From positions 4,693,501 to 4,757,500 of the forward strand of contig NZ_CP046266.1 of NCBI RefSeq assembly GCF_009720625.1: a stretch of 64,000 bases of DNA. Reading direction: 5' to 3'. Position 1 is the first letter of the stretch; each line of letters begins with the position of its first letter. Source of the stretch: Metabacillus sediminilitoris (lineage in GTDB: Bacteria; Bacillota; Bacilli; Bacillales; Bacillaceae). Both the position numbers and the translations under genes were made by a program. The notes below the pieces were generated by a model that was not told where the DNA came from, did not search any database, and worked only from the letters and a program-made list of their open reading frames with translations. Of the stretch, positions 61,430 to 64,000 are shown piece after piece.

Positions 61430-61577
61430 ATTTTGCCTATTCACTCCTCTCACAAATTATTCGTTTCCAGTTTTGAGAGAGAATATTCAAAAATAGGCGA
61501 AATACATATTTTAACAATTTTTAAAAACACGAAATCCTTTACAATTTTACACACAAAATACACCTATATTTAAACAA

Positions 61578-61614
61578 CAAAAAAGCCTGCACGTCACACC
61601 CGGCAGACTTTCAA
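61578..61614 (-). terminator. Terminator of yuiB
   Basis: On the minus strand AGTCTGC...GCAGGCTTTTTT just beyond the yuiB stop. Confidence 0.7.
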
Positions 61615-61625
61615 AAGTACGATTT

Positions 61626-61946
61626 TTAAAACATTTGGTATCCTCTTTTACGGAGCATCTTAATAATAACTCCTGATAAAATTGCCCCAATCAAACCTGA
61701 AGATAGGATTAAAATATCGGCAAGTGCTAAAGATAAAATTTTCTCGCCTAAAGCTGGAAAAGATTTATTAGGGCTTTGAAAATATTCAATAAATCTCACA
61801 TTATCTATAATAAAAATACAAACAATTGGATAGACAATTGCCATAATCCAAGACATGCGTAAAAGCATATTTAATAAAAACCCGATTCCAAAAAATAATA
61901 CTAAGAATAAAAGCATTGATATTAATAAAACAGGTAAGCTTAACAT
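61626..61946 (-). CDS. yuiB: YuiB membrane protein
   Basis: 106 aa (B. subtilis 105). Three helices (VLLISMLLFLVLFFGIGFLL, WIMAIVYPIVCIFII, LALADILILSSGLIGAILS). Function unknown; lies between yuiA and yuiC, as in B. subtilis. ATG at 61946 is 6 nt after GGGAGGTG. Confidence 0.88.
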   Translation of the reverse strand: MLSLPVLLISMLLFLVLFFGIGFLLNMLLRMSWIMAIVYPIVCIFIIDNVRFIEYFQSPNKSFPALGEKILSLALADILILSSGLIGAILSGVIIKMLRKRGYQMF

Positions 61947-62094
61947 GTCTACCACCTCCCATACACCAATTTAAGTGTACTGAACTAACGGTAGACAGTC
62001 AATCATAAGTCTATGAATGTTTGTTAAAGAATTGCTAAATTATTGTGAGTGAAAAATAGAACAAATGGATGTCTATCCAGATCATTTGTCTAGT

Positions 62095-62310
62095 TTCTAT
62101 ACAGTGATTAAAGGATCATTTCTTCCCATTCTTAACAGTCAGTAAATCTCATCGTGCAAGATTTGAGTGATGACAAAGAAGATATGTGGGGGATAAAGTG
62201 AACCCCCACTTACAGAAGGGTAGCTTTATCCCATCCTTAACAGGCAGTAAAAGGTTTCTCGGAGTTGCAAGAAGTTTAGTGGGTGATCACTGCCTGTAAA
62301 GATCCGATAA
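62095..62310. repeat. Tandem structured repeat between yuiA and yuiB
   Basis: Two related units: CCCATTCTTAACAGTCAGTAAA (near 62118, imperfect) and CCCATCCTTAACAGGCAGTA (near 62231). Between them GGGATAAAG / CTTTATCCC pairs. The second unit can close with ACTGCCTGT near 62290 (AACAGGCAGT / ACTGCCTGT). No coding content; hairpin-rich noncoding element. Confidence 0.55.
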
Positions 62311-62318
62311 GTCTCGCT

Positions 62319-62447
62319 TTATGATTTTTCACCAGTACCTTCACAGCTGGTACATGTTTCTGAACCGCCTAAGATTAATTGAAAATAGCCTATTCCTGAG
62401 CAATAAGGACATTCTTTCTTTGTCGTCTCTACCGTTGTTGTCTTCAT
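62319..62447 (-). CDS. yuiA: YuiA, small zinc-finger-like protein
   Basis: 42 aa, missed by length cut-offs. Two CxxC motifs in DnaJ-like form, CPYCSGIGYFQLILGG and CTSCEGTG, which likely bind one zinc. It corresponds to B. subtilis YuiA next to yuiB. AAAGGAGAG precedes the ATG by 8 nt. Function unknown. Confidence 0.85.
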   Translation of the reverse strand: MKTTTVETTKKECPYCSGIGYFQLILGGSETCTSCEGTGEKS

Positions 62448-62600
62448 CCAAATCTCTCCTTTTTAGAAATAGTAGTTTCGTCATAATATACCAAATATTC
62501 TGTCAACTATAAAGGAAGATAATCTGACGAATATTTTCATGTAAGCGAATACATACACCCTTATCTTTCAATCCCTTTAGAATTCTTACAATTGGGAATA

Positions 62601-63086
62601 TTATAAAAATAAGTGGTATACATTATAGCCAAAGTGATCTCCAGGATTAAAATGATCGTGCTTTTTAAGGCTATAATCGAAAGAGGCTTTAGCAAAATTT
62701 ACAAGTAGTAAGGATGAATCTGGATGATCAATAAGATCCTTTGGGTGAATAAATGCTGCATCTTCTAACTCACTTGTTTGGACGGTAATTTCATTTGTTT
62801 CTGCTCTTAAGGTAAAAATGACCATGTTATCACTTATCACTTCATTTATCACACCTGATCGAATCCCAATGACACCTTCCACCTTGGCGTTGATTCCCGT
62901 TTCTTCAAATACTTCTCTTCCAATTGCTTCATCTATCGTTTCACCTTGTTCCACAAAACCAGCGGGAAATGACCATTTACCTTTTAATCCTCCATATGTT
63001 TTCTTAACAACAAGCCATTCATTACGATTATTTTGTACAATTCCTGTTACAGCTAACCACACATTTCCCCGCTTTGATTGTGACAT
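62601..63086 (-). CDS. Nudix hydrolase
   Basis: 161 aa. The Nudix box is complete: GFVEQGETIDEAIGREVFEETGI. The family hydrolyses nucleoside diphosphates linked to another group; the substrate is not predictable here. ATG after GGGGGAATTGATAAG. It lies between yuiA and yumB. Confidence 0.9.
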   Translation of the reverse strand: MSQSKRGNVWLAVTGIVQNNRNEWLVVKKTYGGLKGKWSFPAGFVEQGETIDEAIGREVFEETGINAKVEGVIGIRSGVINEVISDNMVIFTLRAETNEITVQTSELEDAAFIHPKDLIDHPDSSLLLVNFAKASFDYSLKKHDHFNPGDHFGYNVYHLFL

Positions 63087-63180
63087 CTTATCAATTCCCC
63101 CAATTATTTCCTATAAAAATGGATACGAGACTATACTTAGTGTCTAAACTTGTAAAATTAAAATAAAAAAATCCAGATTC

Positions 63181-64000
63181 CTATAAGAAGTTGAATTTCC
63201 CCTTTTTCATCACTAAGGAAGGACCACCAATCATATATAAAGCACGATTATCAATCATCTTTTTCATAAAAGATGCCTTAGAGCCTACAAATTTCTTGCC
63301 GAAGACAAATCCAACTGCATCATGATCACCTAAGGATGCAACAGATCCTTTCATGACTGGTGTAAATGAAATCATTTTTTTAGAGCCGGAAATCGCTGCT
63401 TGTAAGTTTTTGGCACAAACTTCTCCTTGCTGCATAGCAATCTGTGCTGTAGGTGGATAGGGACGGTTTGTTTCTTCATTTATAATCAATGAGCAATCAC
63501 CGATAACAAATACGTCTTCATGACCTGGTGCGCGTAAATAATCATCAACCTTCACACGTCCTCGTATATTTTCAAATCCTGCTTCTTCGACAACGCTATT
63601 ACCTCGAACACCAGCTGCCCATACAACCGTACCTGCTTTAATTGTTTCCATGCGATTGTCTTTGGAAACGATAATACCATCCTTTATACATTCCTTTATT
63701 GCCGTACCTATTCTAAATTCCACACCTTTTTTTTGTAAGTATTTCACTGCATAATTTACTAATCCAGGATCAAATCCAGGTAAAGCAGTTGGCGCAGCTT
63801 CAACACAAATCATGCGAACTTTCTGGAAATCAATATCATATTCTTTACAAAGTTTTGGGATTCTGTTTCCTAATTCACCTAAGAACTCAATTCCTGTAAA
63901 ACCAGCACCACCAACTATAATGGCAAGGCGTTCTACTTTTTTATCCTTTTCCATATTATAGGTAGCAAATTGATATTCTATATGCTCACGTAATTGACGT
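63181..64000 (-). CDS. yumB: NADH dehydrogenase (NDH-2 type) YumB, N-terminus off the right edge
   Basis: 273 codons visible; the frame continues past the window ([16 protein letters not shown] before the first internal ATG), so the real start and FAD-binding N-terminus lie outside. Second Rossmann motif [19 protein letters not shown], then [21 protein letters not shown] and QIAMQQG typical of NDH-2. It passes electrons from NADH to menaquinone at the inner membrane face. Closest to B. subtilis YumB, near yuiA. Confidence 0.92.
   Translation of the reverse strand, partial: RQLREHIEYQFATYNMEKDKKVERLAIIVGGAGFTGIEFLGELGNRIPKLCKEYDIDFQKVRMICVEAAPTALPGFDPGLVNYAVKYLQKKGVEFRIGTAIKECIKDGIIVSKDNRMETIKAGTVVWAAGVRGNSVVEEAGFENIRGRVKVDDYLRAPGHEDVFVIGDCSLIINEETNRPYPPTAQIAMQQGEVCAKNLQAAISGSKKMISFTPVMKGSVASLGDHDAVGFVFGKKFVGSKASFMKKMIDNRALYMIGGPSLVMKKGKFNFL

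Noticed and set aside
1..64000. CRISPR array, tRNA/rRNA genes, transposase-bearing IS, or prophage
   Set aside because: No regularly spaced direct repeats, tRNA-like cloverleaves, rRNA segments, transposase or phage structural genes were seen.

Overview
This window is chromosomal DNA from an endospore-forming member of the Bacillaceae, related to but distinct from Bacillus subtilis. The sequence is AT-rich, has strong Shine-Dalgarno sites (AAGGAGG/GAGGTGAT) and many TTG/GTG starts. Gene order follows the B. subtilis yug-kin-pbpD-mrp-com-deg-yue-yui chromosome segment. Sporulation genes (kinB, kapB, kapD, cotX/cotW-like, a GerPF-type yueG) and competence/quorum genes (comQXPA, degQ) fix the lineage. 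There is no rRNA, tRNA, CRISPR array, IS element with transposase, or prophage.

Layout. 1-5100: a minus-strand operon of a two-receiver diguanylate cyclase, a HEAT-repeat membrane protein, a processive GT2 glycosyltransferase and an unrecognised membrane-anchored protein cut by the left edge; it looks like a c-di-GMP-linked exopolysaccharide module. 5.4-10.8 kb: mstX-yugO (Mistic/potassium channel), yugN, pgi, an iron alcohol dehydrogenase, yuzA, yugI. 10.9-13.2 kb: an ECF sigma factor overlapping a large single-pass membrane protein (candidate anti-sigma), with an 11-G tract just before the sigma start. 13.6-22 kb: alaT-alaR, yugF, yugE, patB, kinB, a Cu/Zn-SOD-like lipoprotein, kapB, kapD. 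22.7-27.8 kb: gabD, pbpD, yuxK, yufK. 28-33.8 kb: the seven-gene mrp sodium/proton antiporter operon.

33.8-39.1 kb: yuxO and the comQXPA-degQ quorum-sensing locus. It includes two genes too short for ordinary ORF calling: comX (52 codons, pheromone Trp penultimate) and degQ (46 codons), the latter with a ComA-box-like site upstream. 39.3-50.6 kb: terC, a decayed yuxH (EAL-HDOD), an hpaB-type flavin monooxygenase with a cre-like site, yueH, yueG, yueF, yugP, yueE, an orphan sensor kinase, yueD, a DUF2164 gene and a broken yjfB-like gene. 50.9-53.6 kb: cotX/cotW coat genes and a roughly 1 kb segment bounded by 38-bp direct repeats derived from the 3' end of yuiH. 53-64 kb: yuiH, bioY with a BirA-type operator, yuiF, pepA, yuiD, a cobalamin-binding protein, yuiC, yuiB, yuiA, a Nudix hydrolase and the C-terminal part of the NADH dehydrogenase yumB.

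Two families of dispersed, hairpin-rich intergenic repeats recur (family A: 13.3, 38.7, 39.2, 43.6, 55.6 kb; family B: 16.4, 54.3 kb). The genes combine into cell-density and sporulation control (ComQXPA-DegQ, KinB-KapB-KapD), ion homeostasis (YugO, Mrp, YuiF), envelope and matrix functions (glycosyltransferase operon, PbpD, coat proteins) and central metabolism (Pgi, AlaT, PatB, GabD).
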